Shown here: positions 10,336-28,420 of the stretch, piece by piece | Position numbering within the stretch: the first letter of the stretch is position 1 | Layout of the letters: each line of letters begins with the position of its first letter | DNA from: Akkermansia muciniphila | GTDB lineage: Bacteria; Verrucomicrobiota; Verrucomicrobiia; Limisphaerales; SXTU01 | Direction of reading: 5' to 3' | NCBI GenBank assembly: GCA_945874145.1 | Contig: CAMCFN010000002.1 | Coordinates: 1 to 64,000 of the forward strand | DNA: 64,000 nucleotides | Position numbers and translations under genes: made by a program | Notes under the pieces: model-generated | What the model saw: the letters and a program-made list of their open reading frames with translations, nothing else | What the model was told of the DNA's origin: nothing | The model's database searches: none

Positions 10336-10417
10336 ACAATTAGCTTGAACTGGGGTGTGCGAGCTGAAATGCTCGTGCTCCCTTTCGTGTCTTTGGCTGG
10401 GAGATTTGGATGGCGAC

Positions 10418-10493
10418 AGGGCGTTAGCTCAATTGGTAGAGTAGCGGTCTCCAAAACCGTTGGTTGGGGGTTCGAGTCCCTCACGCCCTGCCA
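10418..10493 (+). tRNA. tRNA-Trp (CCA)
   Basis: Cloverleaf AGGGCGT...ACGCCCT-G-CCA, anticodon loop CTCCAAA. Confidence 0.95.
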
Positions 10494-10503
10494 GTCCTTG
10501 ACT

Positions 10504-10593
10504 GGAGGGGTGGCAGAGTGGTCTATCGCGGCGGTCTTGAAAACCGCTTTGGCTTAACCGCCAACGGGGGTTCGAATCCCTCCCCCTCCGCCA
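10504..10593 (+). tRNA. tRNA-Ser (TGA)
   Basis: Acceptor GGAGGGG...CCCCTCC-G-CCA, long variable arm, anticodon loop CTTGAAA. Confidence 0.94.
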
Positions 10594-10623
10594 AGCGGAT
10601 AGCGTAGCGGTCGGAACAATATC

Positions 10624-10881
10624 GTGAGCACATTGCAAATAGTATTGCTGGTGGTGGCCGTGGCCGCGTTCTTCTGGGCGTGGCAGAAGGGCCATCTGCG
10701 GCGCTTGGGCGGCTACGTGGACGAGACCAAGGTTGAGTTGCGGAAATGCACTTGGCCGACCCGTGACGAACTTAAGAGTTCCACTTTGGTGGTTGTGGTT
10801 TCCATTTCCATCGTTTCCATCCTCACCGTGGCGACCGACTTCTTCATCAGTCGGTTAGTCCTGCTCCTGAACAACCTTTAA
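10624..10881 (+). CDS. secE: Preprotein translocase subunit SecE (GTG start)
   Basis: Single C-terminal TM, VDETKVELRKCTWPTRDELKSSTLVVVV, upstream of nusG. Confidence 0.95.
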   Translation: MSTLQIVLLVVAVAAFFWAWQKGHLRRLGGYVDETKVELRKCTWPTRDELKSSTLVVVVSISIVSILTVATDFFISRLVLLLNNL

Positions 10882-10894
10882 CGCCTCGACTGTC

Positions 10895-11443
10895 ATGCCT
10901 AGCCAGTGGTTCGCCATCCATACGTTGTCCGGTCAGGAGTTGAAGGTTCGGGACAACATCGAGAAACGCGTCAAGACCGAGGAAATGCAGGAGTATATCC
11001 ACGAAGTTCTTGTTCCCTTGGAAAAAGTTGTCGAAGTCCGCAACCAAAAGAAAACCGTAACCACCCGCAAACTGCACCCTGGCTACGTTTACATCCACAT
11101 GCAGCTTTTGGACGAAAACCGTCGTCTGCTTGACAGACCTTGGTATTTTATCCGCGAGACGACGGGGATCATTGGTTTTGTTGGTGGCGAGCGTCCTGTT
11201 CCCGTGGATGATGATGAGATTCAAGTCATCAAGGAACAGATTTCCCAGTCCGAGGACACCGAGAAACCGAAGGTCAATTTTGAAGTCGGTGAGACAATCA
11301 AAATCAACGACGGTCCCTTCCTTAACTTCAGCGGCGTGATTGAAGAAATTGATCCCGCGCGCGGAAAACTGAAGGTAACCGTGAACATTTTTGGGCGGAA
11401 CACGCCTGTCGAACTTGAGTATTGGCAGGTTGAAAAGGCCTAG
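10895..11443 (+). CDS. nusG: Transcription termination/antitermination protein NusG
   Basis: QWFAIHTLSGQELKVRDNIEKR; KOW GPFLNFSGVIEEIDPARGKLKVTVNIFGRNTPVEL. Confidence 0.97.
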   Translation: MPSQWFAIHTLSGQELKVRDNIEKRVKTEEMQEYIHEVLVPLEKVVEVRNQKKTVTTRKLHPGYVYIHMQLLDENRRLLDRPWYFIRETTGIIGFVGGERPVPVDDDEIQVIKEQISQSEDTEKPKVNFEVGETIKINDGPFLNFSGVIEEIDPARGKLKVTVNIFGRNTPVELEYWQVEKA

Positions 11444-11489
11444 CCCGCCCGATCTTTAGCGAACGCAACGAAAGCATTTTTCATCCCTT

Positions 11490-11915
11490 ATGGCAAAGAA
11501 AGTAACCGGATCCATCAAACTAGCCATCGCCGCCGGTCAGGCGAACCCCGCTCCTCCTGTTGGTCCCGCACTGGGTCAGCATGGCGTCAACATCATGGCG
11601 TTCTGCAAGGAATTCAATGCGGCCACCAAGGAGCAGGCCGGCTTAATTATTCCCGTCATCATTACGGTTTATCAGGACAAGTCTTTTACCTGCGTTTACA
11701 AGTCCCCACCGGCGTCGATTTTGCTCAAGAAGGCCGCCGGTGTGGCCTCCGGTTCTAAAACTCCCAACAAAGACAAAGTGGGCAAGGTTACGCGTAAACA
11801 AATTTTGGACATCATCAAGATGAAGCAAAAGGATCTCAACGTGAACAGTGAAGAGGCTGCCATCCGCCTTATCTCCGGCACAGCACGGAGCATGGGCATC
11901 GAAGTTGTCGGATAA
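11490..11915 (+). CDS. rplK: 50S ribosomal protein L11
   Basis: [38 protein letters not shown]. Confidence 0.98.
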   Translation: MAKKVTGSIKLAIAAGQANPAPPVGPALGQHGVNIMAFCKEFNAATKEQAGLIIPVIITVYQDKSFTCVYKSPPASILLKKAAGVASGSKTPNKDKVGKVTRKQILDIIKMKQKDLNVNSEEAAIRLISGTARSMGIEVVG

Positions 11916-11964
11916 CATCTAACGCGGGAGGGCGCCATGCGTCCGTTAGGACCGCACCAAATAA

Positions 11965-12657
11965 ATGCCAAGCAAACGCTACAAAAAGAACGAAAAATTG
12001 GTTGAAGCCACCAAAGCCTACCTGCTCAAGGAGGCCGTCCAAGTCATCGCCAAGTTTGAAAAAGCCAAGTTTAACGAAACCATTGACCTCGCCTTCCGTT
12101 TAGGAGTTGACCCCAAGCAGAGCGACCAAATGGTCCGCGGAACTGTTCCGTTGCCCCATGGCACGGGCAAGACGGTGCGCGTTTTGGTTTTTGCCAGACC
12201 CGGACCCACTGCCGATGCAGCCCGTCAGGCGGGTGCGGAATTCGTCGGGTTCGAGGATATGATCAAGAAGTGCACTGATGGGTGGGTTGATTTCGATGTC
12301 GCCGTGGCAACGCCGGAAGCGATGGTTGAAGTTCGCAAATTGGGCAAGGTGCTCGGGCCGCGCGGGCTCATGCCAAATCCCAAGACCGGCACAGTAACGG
12401 ACGATACGGCCAAGGCGGTTCGTGAAGTGAAGGCTGGCAGGGTCGAGTTCAAGGTGGACAAGGCCGGCAACATTCACGTCCCGGTCGGCAAGGTCAGCTT
12501 TCAACCCGCCCAAGTCGAAGAAAATGCCCGGGCTGTCATTGAAGCCGTCTCCAAGGCGCGGCCGGCCAGCGTGAAGGGCACGTTTATGTTGAGTTGCACC
12601 CTCTCTGCTACCATGAGTCCGGGGGTCCGTGTTGACACTCGTGAGTTCACCGCTTAA
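11965..12657 (+). CDS. rplA: 50S ribosomal protein L1
   Basis: [20 protein letters not shown] and operon context. Confidence 0.98.
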   Translation: MPSKRYKKNEKLVEATKAYLLKEAVQVIAKFEKAKFNETIDLAFRLGVDPKQSDQMVRGTVPLPHGTGKTVRVLVFARPGPTADAARQAGAEFVGFEDMIKKCTDGWVDFDVAVATPEAMVEVRKLGKVLGPRGLMPNPKTGTVTDDTAKAVREVKAGRVEFKVDKAGNIHVPVGKVSFQPAQVEENARAVIEAVSKARPASVKGTFMLSCTLSATMSPGVRVDTREFTA

Positions 12658-12677
12658 CCCTCTAATACAAACTTTCC

Positions 12678-13190
12678 ATGCGTGCCGAAAAGAAATTCAT
12701 CACTACCGAATACGTTGCCCGTCTTAATTCCTCCCCGTTCTTTATCGTGGTGGAATATACCGGGCTGAAGGTGCCGCACTTCAACGAGCTGCGGTCCCGA
12801 CTCCGGAAGAACGGTGCCGAAGCCCACGTTGTCAAGAATAGCATCTTCCGCATTGCTGCTAAGGAAGCTGGCGTGGCGGATCTCGCCGGAACATTGTCTG
12901 GACAGCTTGCGGTTATTACTGGCCAAAAAGATGTCACTTCTTCTGCCAAGACGCTTAAGAACTTTGCCGCTGAATTCGAGAAGGCAAAGGTCAAGTTTGG
13001 CTACCTCGGCAGCAAGCGACTGGAAGCCGCAGATTTGGAAGTCATGGCGGATCTGCCATCCATTGAGGTTTTGCGCGGCAAGATTGTCGGCTTGATTCAA
13101 GCGCCGGCCCAGAAATTGGCGGCAATCATCAGCACACCGGGCTTGCAGGTTGCCCGGATCATCAAGGCAAAGGCAGACAAAGGCCAATGA
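12678..13190 (+). CDS. rplJ: 50S ribosomal protein L10
   Basis: L10-like fold motifs (YTGLKVPHFNELRSRLRKNGAEAHVVKNSIF) and operon position. Confidence 0.95.
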   Translation: MRAEKKFITTEYVARLNSSPFFIVVEYTGLKVPHFNELRSRLRKNGAEAHVVKNSIFRIAAKEAGVADLAGTLSGQLAVITGQKDVTSSAKTLKNFAAEFEKAKVKFGYLGSKRLEAADLEVMADLPSIEVLRGKIVGLIQAPAQKLAAIISTPGLQVARIIKAKADKGQ

Positions 13191-13389
13191 CATTGTATTG
13201 CTGCGACGACGGCTATGCTGTTGTTCGTTCCAGTCTCAATTGCAATTTCAAATAGGCTCATAATTTCTTTCTGCCAGTTGCAGGAAGGGAACCCACAAGC
13301 AATAAACAACGATAGAGTGAATCGTCGGCTGGCGGCTGCTGGCTCAAATCTCCGGGGCTCCGGGGGCGACGAGACTAAAGAAAGGTAAT

Positions 13390-13773
13390 ATGGCAGATAT
13401 CGCAAAGTTGATTGAAGAGTTGAGCGCGCTGACCGTGATGGAAGCCGCTGACCTCGTGAAGCAGTTGGAAACCAAGTGGGGCGTGACCGCCGCCGCTCCC
13501 GTGGCTGCCGCTGCCGCAGGTGCTGTAGGTGGTGCCGCTGCTCCCGCTGCCGTTGCGAAGGACACCTTCGATGTGATCCTCAAGGAAGCCGGTGCCAACA
13601 AGATTGGCGTCATCAAGGCTGTCCGCGAAATCAAGGCTGGCCTAGGTCTCGCTGAGGCCAAGGCGCTGGTTGAAGGGGCTCCGAAGCCCGTGCTCGAAGG
13701 CGCGAACAAGGCCGATTCCGATGCTGCCAAGAAGAAGCTCGAAGACGCTGGCGCGAAGGTTGAACTCAAGTAA
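13390..13773 (+). CDS. rplL: 50S ribosomal protein L7/L12
   Basis: Ala-rich hinge; [24 protein letters not shown]-like C-terminal domain, [17 protein letters not shown]. Confidence 0.98.
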   Translation: MADIAKLIEELSALTVMEAADLVKQLETKWGVTAAAPVAAAAAGAVGGAAAPAAVAKDTFDVILKEAGANKIGVIKAVREIKAGLGLAEAKALVEGAPKPVLEGANKADSDAAKKKLEDAGAKVELK

Positions 13774-13788
13774 TTGTAGCCACTCACG

Positions 13789-13819
13789 ACGGGCGTCGGC
13801 TCATTTGGCCGACGCCCGT
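13789..13819 (+). terminator. 12-bp perfect stem-loop (ACGGGCGTCGGC-TCATTTG-GCCGACGCCCGT) between rplL and rpoB, attenuator-like
   Basis: Perfect inverted repeat followed by pyrimidine-rich TCTCTCCCC. Confidence 0.6.
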
Positions 13820-13981
13820 TCTCTCCCCACCGCGGGGGCGTGAACGCGGCGAGGTAAGTAGTTTGTTGCAGAATTAGGTTAGAATTTTTGTGGCGGACTC
13901 CCGGCATTAACCGGGGGGCTGCCTCTTTTTGTCCCACAGTGAAAATGTCCGGCGGGTGCCGGATCAGCCCGAAAGATAACC

Positions 13982-17887
<3,906 letters not shown>

Positions 17888-17918
17888 TCCAACGTAACAA
17901 CCCACGCACCCAACAGCT

Positions 17919-22058
<4,140 letters not shown>

Positions 22059-22122
22059 ACTGGTGAACGAGAAATCAATTAAAGTCAAAATTACGGGTTG
22101 CAACCGAAACACCGTTTGATAA

Positions 22123-22150
22123 ATTCTGCGTTCCCTGCTCCAGATTCTGG
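22123..22150. repeat. Degenerate 7-bp-period array (ATTCTGC GTTCCCT GCTCCAG ATTCTGG) between rpoC and rpsL
   Basis: Four consecutive heptamers sharing NYTC positions. Confidence 0.4.
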
Positions 22151-22182
22151 GTGGGAAATGCAAAACACGAAGGCTGACAGGC

Positions 22183-22575
22183 ATGCCGACCATTAACCAA
22201 CTCGTCCGTAAAGGACGTAAAGCAATCACCTACAAATCCAAGTCTCCAGCGCTCGAGGGTTCTTCCTTCCGGCGCGGGGTGTGCTTGCAAGTAATGACCC
22301 GCACCCCCAAGAAGCCGAACTCGGCCCTCCGCAAGGTGGCCAAAGTTCGACTTACGAACGGCTACGAGATCATTGCCTACATCCCGGATGAAGGCCACAA
22401 CCTTCAGGAACACTCCATCGTGCTAGTGCGCGGCGGTCGTGTGAAGGATTTGCCCGGTGTGCGCTACCATATCGTGCGCGGAACCTTGGATGCGGCTGGC
22501 GTTGAAAAACGCCGGGTCAGCCGTTCCAAGTATGGCGTCAAGCGTCCCAAGGCACCCAAGGCGGTCGCCAAGTAA
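22183..22575 (+). CDS. rpsL: 30S ribosomal protein S12
   Basis: [51 protein letters not shown]. Confidence 0.99.
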   Translation: MPTINQLVRKGRKAITYKSKSPALEGSSFRRGVCLQVMTRTPKKPNSALRKVAKVRLTNGYEIIAYIPDEGHNLQEHSIVLVRGGRVKDLPGVRYHIVRGTLDAAGVEKRRVSRSKYGVKRPKAPKAVAK

Positions 22576-22610
22576 CTGAGTATTAACCCCCTGAACTTCC
22601 CCCGATAGCC

Positions 22611-23084
22611 ATGTCTCGTCGCCGTCAAGCAACCAAACGCCAAATCATCCCGGATGGCCGCTTCAACAGCGTGCTCGTCGGGCGCCTCATCAACACCGTC
22701 ATGCAGGGCGGCAAGAAGAGCGTTGCCCAGCGCATCGTTTACGGGGCGTTTACCGCGCTCTCTGAAAAAGTCACCGACGCTAGCCCGGTGGACGTGCTCC
22801 AGCGCGCGGTGGACAACGCCAAGCCTCGGCTGGAAGTGAAGCCTCGTCGGGTCGGCGGCGCCACTTATCAGGTGCCACTGGAAGTGCCTTCCGACCGGCA
22901 GGCGTCCTTGGCGGTGCGCTGGCTCGTGACCTTTGCGGATTCCCGCAAGGGCTTGCCCATGTCGCAGGCGCTGGCCTCTGAGATCCTTGATGCCTATCAA
23001 GGGCAGGGCAACGCCATCCGCAAACGGGACGAAGTCCACAAGACCGCCCAAGCGAACAAGGCTTTCGCGCACTTCCGCTGGTAG
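22611..23084 (+). CDS. rpsG: 30S ribosomal protein S7
   Basis: MSRRRQATKRQIIPDGRFNSVLVGRLINTVMQGGKKSVAQ. Confidence 0.98.
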   Translation: MSRRRQATKRQIIPDGRFNSVLVGRLINTVMQGGKKSVAQRIVYGAFTALSEKVTDASPVDVLQRAVDNAKPRLEVKPRRVGGATYQVPLEVPSDRQASLAVRWLVTFADSRKGLPMSQALASEILDAYQGQGNAIRKRDEVHKTAQANKAFAHFRW

Positions 23085-23102
23085 TCGAACACATTTTTTG
23101 AC

Positions 23103-23135
23103 GCCCCGCGGCGCACACCGTCTCGGGGCATTTTT
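23103..23135 (+). terminator. Rho-independent-like hairpin between rpsG and fusA (GCCCCG...CGGGGC-ATTTTT)
   Basis: 6-bp GC stem followed by T-run. Confidence 0.5.
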
Positions 23136-23159
23136 GTTGATACCGTCAATTATCCCCAC

Positions 23160-25382
23160 ATGAGCACTCTCGTTGAAAACAAGGCCGTCAATTCGCCCCA
23201 CCGGCAATACACTCTTGAGCGCACGCGCAACATCGGCATTGCCGCGCACATTGACGCAGGCAAGACGACCACCACCGAGCGCATCCTTTTCTACACCGGC
23301 CTGATCCACAAGATCGGCGACGTGGATGACGGCAACACCGTCACCGATTGGATGGAGCAGGAAAAGGAGCGTGGCATCACCATCACGTCCGCCGCCGTGA
23401 CATGCTTCTGGACGCAGAAGAGCGTGAAGACGGGCGAGGATCAGGTTTACAAGGCGTTCAACAACATCCCTCATCGCATCAACATCATTGACACCCCCGG
23501 CCACGTGGATTTCACCGCCGAGGTGGAGCGCTCCATGCGGGTGCTGGACGGTGCGGTCGCTGTGTTCTGCGGTGTCGCGGGCGTTCAGCCGCAGTCCGAA
23601 ACGGTCTGGCGGCAGGCGACGAAATACAAGGTGCCGCGCATCGCGTTCGTGAACAAGATGGACCGGATCGGCGCGAATTTTGAGAACGCGTTGAACGACA
23701 TGCGCACCAAGCTGCGCGCCTATGCTTTCCCGATCTTCCTGCCCCTCGGGGCTGGTCCGAACGAGGCCGAAGGCAAGATCGTTGCCGGTGGCTTTGAGGG
23801 CGTGATTGACGTGGTCAACCAGAAGGCGTTCAACTGGGGGCCGACGGAGGCCAATGAGGGTTTGAATTACGACGTCACGGAAATTCCCGCCGAGCATCGG
23901 GAACGCGCCAAGGCCGCTCTTGCGGAACTTATCGACGCCGTGTCCAACAAGGACGACGAGATCGCGAACTTGGTGCTTGAAGAAAAGCCGATCGCCCCGG
24001 CCGTTCTCAAGGCCGCCATCCGCCGGCTCACCTGCAAGATCGAGATCATCCCCGTTCTCTGCGGCTCCGCGTTCAAGAAAAAGGCCGTGCAGGTGCTGGT
24101 GGATGCCGTCGTGGATTACCTTCCCTCGCCGTTGGACATTCCCCCCGCTCAAGGCCATGAGCCGGGCACGGACAACCTGGTGGACGTGCCGACGGACGAC
24201 AACCAGAAGTTCTGCTCGCTTGCGTTCAAGCTGTGGACCGACCCCTACGCGGGCAAGCTGGTGTTCTTCCGCGTCTATTCCGGCCACCTCAAAAAGGGTG
24301 ACAACATCTACAACCCGCGCACGCGCCGGCGCGAGCGCGTCAGCCGCTTGATGGTCATCCAGGGCAGCGAGCGCAAGGACATTGACGAGGTCTATGCCGG
24401 CGACATCGCGGCGCTGGTCGGCCTGCGTAACATCACGACGGGCGACACGATCTGCGACGAGGAGTTTGACGTGGCGCTGGAGCCGCCGACCTTCCCCGAG
24501 CCGGTCATCAGCATGGCCGTCGAGCCGAAGACCAAGCAGGACCGCGACAAAATGTCCGAGGGCCTGCAACGCCTCGCCGAGGAAGACCCGACCTTCCACT
24601 GCTTCACGAACGAGGAGACCGGCCAGCGCATCATCGCGGGCATGGGTGAACTCCACTTGGAGATCATCATTGATCGCCTCAAGCGCGAATTCAAAGTCGA
24701 GGCCAGCTCCGGTGCGCCGCAGATCGCCTATCGCGAAACCATCACCAAGGCCGCCGAAGGTGAGGGCAAGTTCATTCGCCAGTCCGGTGGTCGCGGTCAA
24801 TACGGCCACGCCTGCATCACCATCGAGCCAAATGAAAAGGGCAAGGGCGTCGAGATCGAGAACAAGATCGTTGGTGGTGCCATTCCGAAGGAATATGTGC
24901 CGGCCGTGATTAACGGCATCGAAGAGGCTTGCCGCACCGGCGTTTACGCTGGTTATCAGGTCATCGACGTGAAGGTGGCGGTCACGGATGGATCGTTCCA
25001 CGAAGTGGACTCGAACGAACTCGCCTTTAAGATGGCGGGCATCTTCGCCATTAAGGAGGCCTTCAAGGCGGCTGGCCCTATCATCCTTGAACCCATCATG
25101 AAGGTGGAAGTCACCACGCCTGATGAATATCAGGGTGATCTGCTTGGCGACATTAACCGTCGTCGTGGCATTATCCTCGGGGTGGATGCCAAAGCCGGTC
25201 AGACGGTGCTCAACGCCACGGTCCCGCTGGCGGAAATGTTTGGCTACGCCACCGCGATTCGCTCCCTCTCCAAGGGCCGTGCGAGCTACTCCATGGAGCC
25301 CAGCACCTTCGAGCAAGTGCCCTCCTCCATTGCCCAGCAGATCTTGGAGGTCGCCGCCAAGAAGCCGGCTGCCCGCACTTAA
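23160..25382 (+). CDS. fusA: Elongation factor G
   Basis: GIAAHIDAGKTTTTERILFYTG, KERGITITSAA, DTPGHVDFTAEVERS. Confidence 0.99.
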   Translation: MSTLVENKAVNSPHRQYTLERTRNIGIAAHIDAGKTTTTERILFYTGLIHKIGDVDDGNTVTDWMEQEKERGITITSAAVTCFWTQKSVKTGEDQVYKAFNNIPHRINIIDTPGHVDFTAEVERSMRVLDGAVAVFCGVAGVQPQSETVWRQATKYKVPRIAFVNKMDRIGANFENALNDMRTKLRAYAFPIFLPLGAGPNEAEGKIVAGGFEGVIDVVNQKAFNWGPTEANEGLNYDVTEIPAEHRERAKAALAELIDAVSNKDDEIANLVLEEKPIAPAVLKAAIRRLTCKIEIIPVLCGSAFKKKAVQVLVDAVVDYLPSPLDIPPAQGHEPGTDNLVDVPTDDNQKFCSLAFKLWTDPYAGKLVFFRVYSGHLKKGDNIYNPRTRRRERVSRLMVIQGSERKDIDEVYAGDIAALVGLRNITTGDTICDEEFDVALEPPTFPEPVISMAVEPKTKQDRDKMSEGLQRLAEEDPTFHCFTNEETGQRIIAGMGELHLEIIIDRLKREFKVEASSGAPQIAYRETITKAAEGEGKFIRQSGGRGQYGHACITIEPNEKGKGVEIENKIVGGAIPKEYVPAVINGIEEACRTGVYAGYQVIDVKVAVTDGSFHEVDSNELAFKMAGIFAIKEAFKAAGPIILEPIMKVEVTTPDEYQGDLLGDINRRRGIILGVDAKAGQTVLNATVPLAEMFGYATAIRSLSKGRASYSMEPSTFEQVPSSIAQQILEVAAKKPAART

Positions 25383-25404
25383 TCAGCGCACGACTCCTTC
25401 ACCG

Positions 25405-25443
25405 TCCCCGCCCGCCTTCCTTGGCTGGCGGGGATTTTCTTTT
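25405..25443 (+). terminator. Rho-independent terminator after fusA
   Basis: TCCCCGCC-N14-GGCGGGGA followed by TTTTCTTTTT. Confidence 0.75.
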
Positions 25444-25690
25444 TCAGCCCACGGATGTAGCGGGGTGCTTCCTATCCGGGCGCACCCTGACTGTCCCCGA
25501 ATGCACCGGGGCGCGGGGGTTTACGCCCCTTCACGGTTCGCGAGGCCATGGTTCAATCATCACGCCTTGTCTGCTCGGAGGCTGAAGCGGCCTGAAGGCC
25601 GCGCCCCGGGAGCTCAGACAACACCTTTACGGTCCTGTCCGTGTGTAACGTGCTTGAATCTTCTCCCCCGGTGTTCGCATGCTCTGCGCC

Positions 25691-26545
25691 ATGACACGCC
25701 TTCGCATCTTCTGCGCCCTCGTCATTCTTGGCAGCTCCCTCTTCGCCGCCGCCCCCAAGGGCGAGCGCGTGTTCGTCACCGCGCACAGCTTCCATATCTT
25801 CACCGCGCAACGACTGGCACCGCTGGCCAAGGCCGCCGGCATTGAAGGCCACGTCTTGGTCGGCGCGCAGATGATTGGCGGCTCCAAAGTCATTCAGCAC
25901 TGGAACCTGCCCGACGAGAAGAACAAGGCCAAGAGCGTCCTTTCCGCAAGTGAGGCCGATGTCCTCACCATGTCGCCGCACGTCTATCTGCCGGATGAAG
26001 GCATTGACCGCTTCGTCGAACTTGGCGCAAAGCACAACCCCAAGCTGCGCTTCCTAGTGCAGCACTCCTGGATTCCGTGGGATGGCTGGGAAGGCAACGA
26101 CAAGGTCGCCAAGAACGAGGACCGTGACACGCGCTCACTCGACATCGTCCGAGCTGCGAATCTCAAGTGGCGCACCAACCTTGAAACCCAGATCAACGCC
26201 CTCAACCAAAAGCTCGGGCGCGACGCCGTGCGCATCGTGCCCGTCGGCGACGCCGTGATGAAGCTCCGCGAGCTCATTGCCGCTGGCAAAGCCCCCGGCC
26301 TCGCGAAGCAGACGGACCTCTTCACCGACCAGATCGGTCACGGCAAAGAGCCCATCCTCGCCCTCACCAGCTACTGCAACTTCGCCTGCATCTACCGCCT
26401 CTCTCCCGTCGGCCTGAAGGATGCCAACGCCAACCTCGACAAACTCAGCCCCGAGCTGCGCCCACTGCTCCAGCAAATCGCCTGGGACACCGTCAGCAGC
26501 TACCCCCTTTCCGGTGTTGCCCACAAGTCACCCTCCTCGAAATGA
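25691..26545 (+). CDS. Secreted hypothetical protein, possibly SGNH-like
   Basis: Signal peptide MTRLRIFCALVILGSSLFAAAP; stop overlaps next start (ATGA). Confidence 0.55.
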   Translation: MTRLRIFCALVILGSSLFAAAPKGERVFVTAHSFHIFTAQRLAPLAKAAGIEGHVLVGAQMIGGSKVIQHWNLPDEKNKAKSVLSASEADVLTMSPHVYLPDEGIDRFVELGAKHNPKLRFLVQHSWIPWDGWEGNDKVAKNEDRDTRSLDIVRAANLKWRTNLETQINALNQKLGRDAVRIVPVGDAVMKLRELIAAGKAPGLAKQTDLFTDQIGHGKEPILALTSYCNFACIYRLSPVGLKDANANLDKLSPELRPLLQQIAWDTVSSYPLSGVAHKSPSSK

Positions 26546-28173
26546 AACTGCTCCCCCTGCTCGGTGTGCTCTGGGTTCTCTGCGGGGAAGCCCTCGCCGC
26601 AGAATCGCGTGATCTCATTCTCGTCGCTGGCCAGTCGAATGCAGTTGGCTATGACGCCAAGCCTGCTGAACTGTCCGCCGATACCATAGACCAGGCCGTG
26701 CTGTTTTGGTGGCGGGCCGGCGATCCACCGCCTGATGAGTTCGACACGACCAGCGGCGGCAAGTGGACGCACCTTCAGCCCCAGCCCAAGGGCAACCCGG
26801 CACCCAAGACGAAAGGGCCACGGCAGTATGGCAACTTCGCAAATGCCGCCGGCGGCTTCGGCCCGGAAATCGGCCTGGCCCGCGCGTTGATGGCGAAGGA
26901 GAAGCAGCCGCTCGCTATTGTGAAGGCCGCGTGGAGCGGCACGGGCATGGCGCAGGATTGGAATCCCGCCGACCTTGGGGCCGGCGGTTCCTGCTATCGC
27001 GCGCTCGTCTCCGAGACTAAAGCCGCCCTCACCGCCGCGAAGGAGCAGGGCATCACGCTGCGCCTGCGCGCCCTCGTGTGGGTGCAGGGGGAGAGTGACG
27101 CGAACGCCACGGCTGCCCCGCGCTACACGCAGGCGCTGGGCGACATGATTGCCGCGCTGCGCAAGGACTTGGCCGCGCCTGGACTTATCGCTCTGGTTGC
27201 GGTGAACACGCAGTTCGGGGGTGGCAAGAATGCGTTCATGCCGAAAATTGTTGAGGCCCAGCAGGCCCTCGCTGCGAAAGATTCCCGCTGTGCCTATGTG
27301 GATACGGCCACCGCCACCATTGCTAACAGCGCCCACTGGGATACCGCCGGCACGCTGGACGTGGGGCGACGCTTCGCCGAAGCGCTGCTGAAAACGGAGG
27401 CGAAACTCGCCACCTCCGCCACCGCCGCGCCGTTCCCCGGCAAGGTATCGCAGTGGAATGGGTTTGAGCGTTACGACTTTCAGGTGGATGGGAAGAACGT
27501 CTTGGTCGTCACGCCCAAGCAGGCTGCGCCCGGCAAGCCGTGGGTCTGGCATGGCGAGTTCTTCGGTCACAAGCCCGCGCCGGACATCGCGCTGCTGGGG
27601 AAAGGCTTTCATGTCGTTTACATGAGCGTGCCGAACATGCTCGGGTGTCCCGATGCGGTGGGGCATTGGAACAAGCTTTACGCGGAGCTGACGGGCAAAT
27701 ACGGCTTCGCGAAGCGCGCGGCGCTGGTGGGTCTCAGCCGGGGCGGTCTCTATTGCTACAACTGGGCGAGCGCGAATCCCGACAAGGTGGCGTGCCTCTA
27801 TGGCGATGCGCCGGTGTGCGACTTCAAGAGCTGGCCCGGCGGCAAGGGCAAGGGGAAGGGGAGCAAAGGCGACTGGGCGCTGGTGTTGAAGGTCTTCAAG
27901 TTCGCCGATGAGGCTCAGGCCTTGGCTTACAAAGGGAATCCCGTGGACAGTCTCGCGCCGCTGGCGAAGGCGAAGGTGCCGTTGCTGCACGTCTTCGGCG
28001 ATGCGGACGACGTGGTGCCGTGGGAGGAGAACACCGGCCTCATCGCCGACCGCTACAAGGCTCTCGGCGGGGACATCACGCTCATCCGCAAGCCCGGCAT
28101 CGGTCACCACCCGCACGGGCTGGAAGACAGCACGCCGATCGTGGAGTTCATCACGAATCACGCGGGCAAATAA
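26542..28173 (+). CDS. Secreted two-domain esterase: SASA/sialate O-acetylesterase-like domain plus alpha/beta hydrolase
   Basis: N-terminal RDLILVAGQSNAVGY and WVQGESDA; C-terminal ALVGLSRGGLYCYNWA nucleophile elbow, HVFGDADDVVPWEEN, GHHPHG. Confidence 0.82.
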   Translation: MKLLPLLGVLWVLCGEALAAESRDLILVAGQSNAVGYDAKPAELSADTIDQAVLFWWRAGDPPPDEFDTTSGGKWTHLQPQPKGNPAPKTKGPRQYGNFANAAGGFGPEIGLARALMAKEKQPLAIVKAAWSGTGMAQDWNPADLGAGGSCYRALVSETKAALTAAKEQGITLRLRALVWVQGESDANATAAPRYTQALGDMIAALRKDLAAPGLIALVAVNTQFGGGKNAFMPKIVEAQQALAAKDSRCAYVDTATATIANSAHWDTAGTLDVGRRFAEALLKTEAKLATSATAAPFPGKVSQWNGFERYDFQVDGKNVLVVTPKQAAPGKPWVWHGEFFGHKPAPDIALLGKGFHVVYMSVPNMLGCPDAVGHWNKLYAELTGKYGFAKRAALVGLSRGGLYCYNWASANPDKVACLYGDAPVCDFKSWPGGKGKGKGSKGDWALVLKVFKFADEAQALAYKGNPVDSLAPLAKAKVPLLHVFGDADDVVPWEENTGLIADRYKALGGDITLIRKPGIGHHPHGLEDSTPIVEFITNHAGK

Positions 28174-28420
28174 GTCGGGCGACCTTGCTCGTGGTCACGG
28201 ACGGACGCTACTAACAGCCGACGCGCTGAAAGAACACAGCCAGCAGGGTCGGGCCGTTCCAGCCGACGTTTGCGAACAGCCACGCCACCAAGATGAACTC
28301 GCCGAGTTGCCTCACTGGCCTTTGCAAATAGGCGAGCGAGGTGCGGAAGTTGTCCTGCCCCAAAGAGTAAACCCGAAACTCCGAAGCAAGGGCAGTTCGA
28401 TGGCGTGCTGATGGGGCAAG

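Noticed and set aside
13235-13265. Additional heptamer array in the rplJ-rplL spacer (CAGTCTCAATTGCAATTTCAAAT)
   Set aside because: Spacing between CAAT-like cores is not a constant 7 bp.
22464-25316. 950-aa minus-strand ORF opposite rpsG/fusA
   Set aside because: Antisense to clearly identified conserved genes; long shadow ORFs are expected in high-GC DNA with strong third-position bias.
26500-28161. 553-aa minus-strand ORF opposite the dual esterase
   Set aside because: Shadow ORF; the plus strand has catalytic motifs and a signal peptide.
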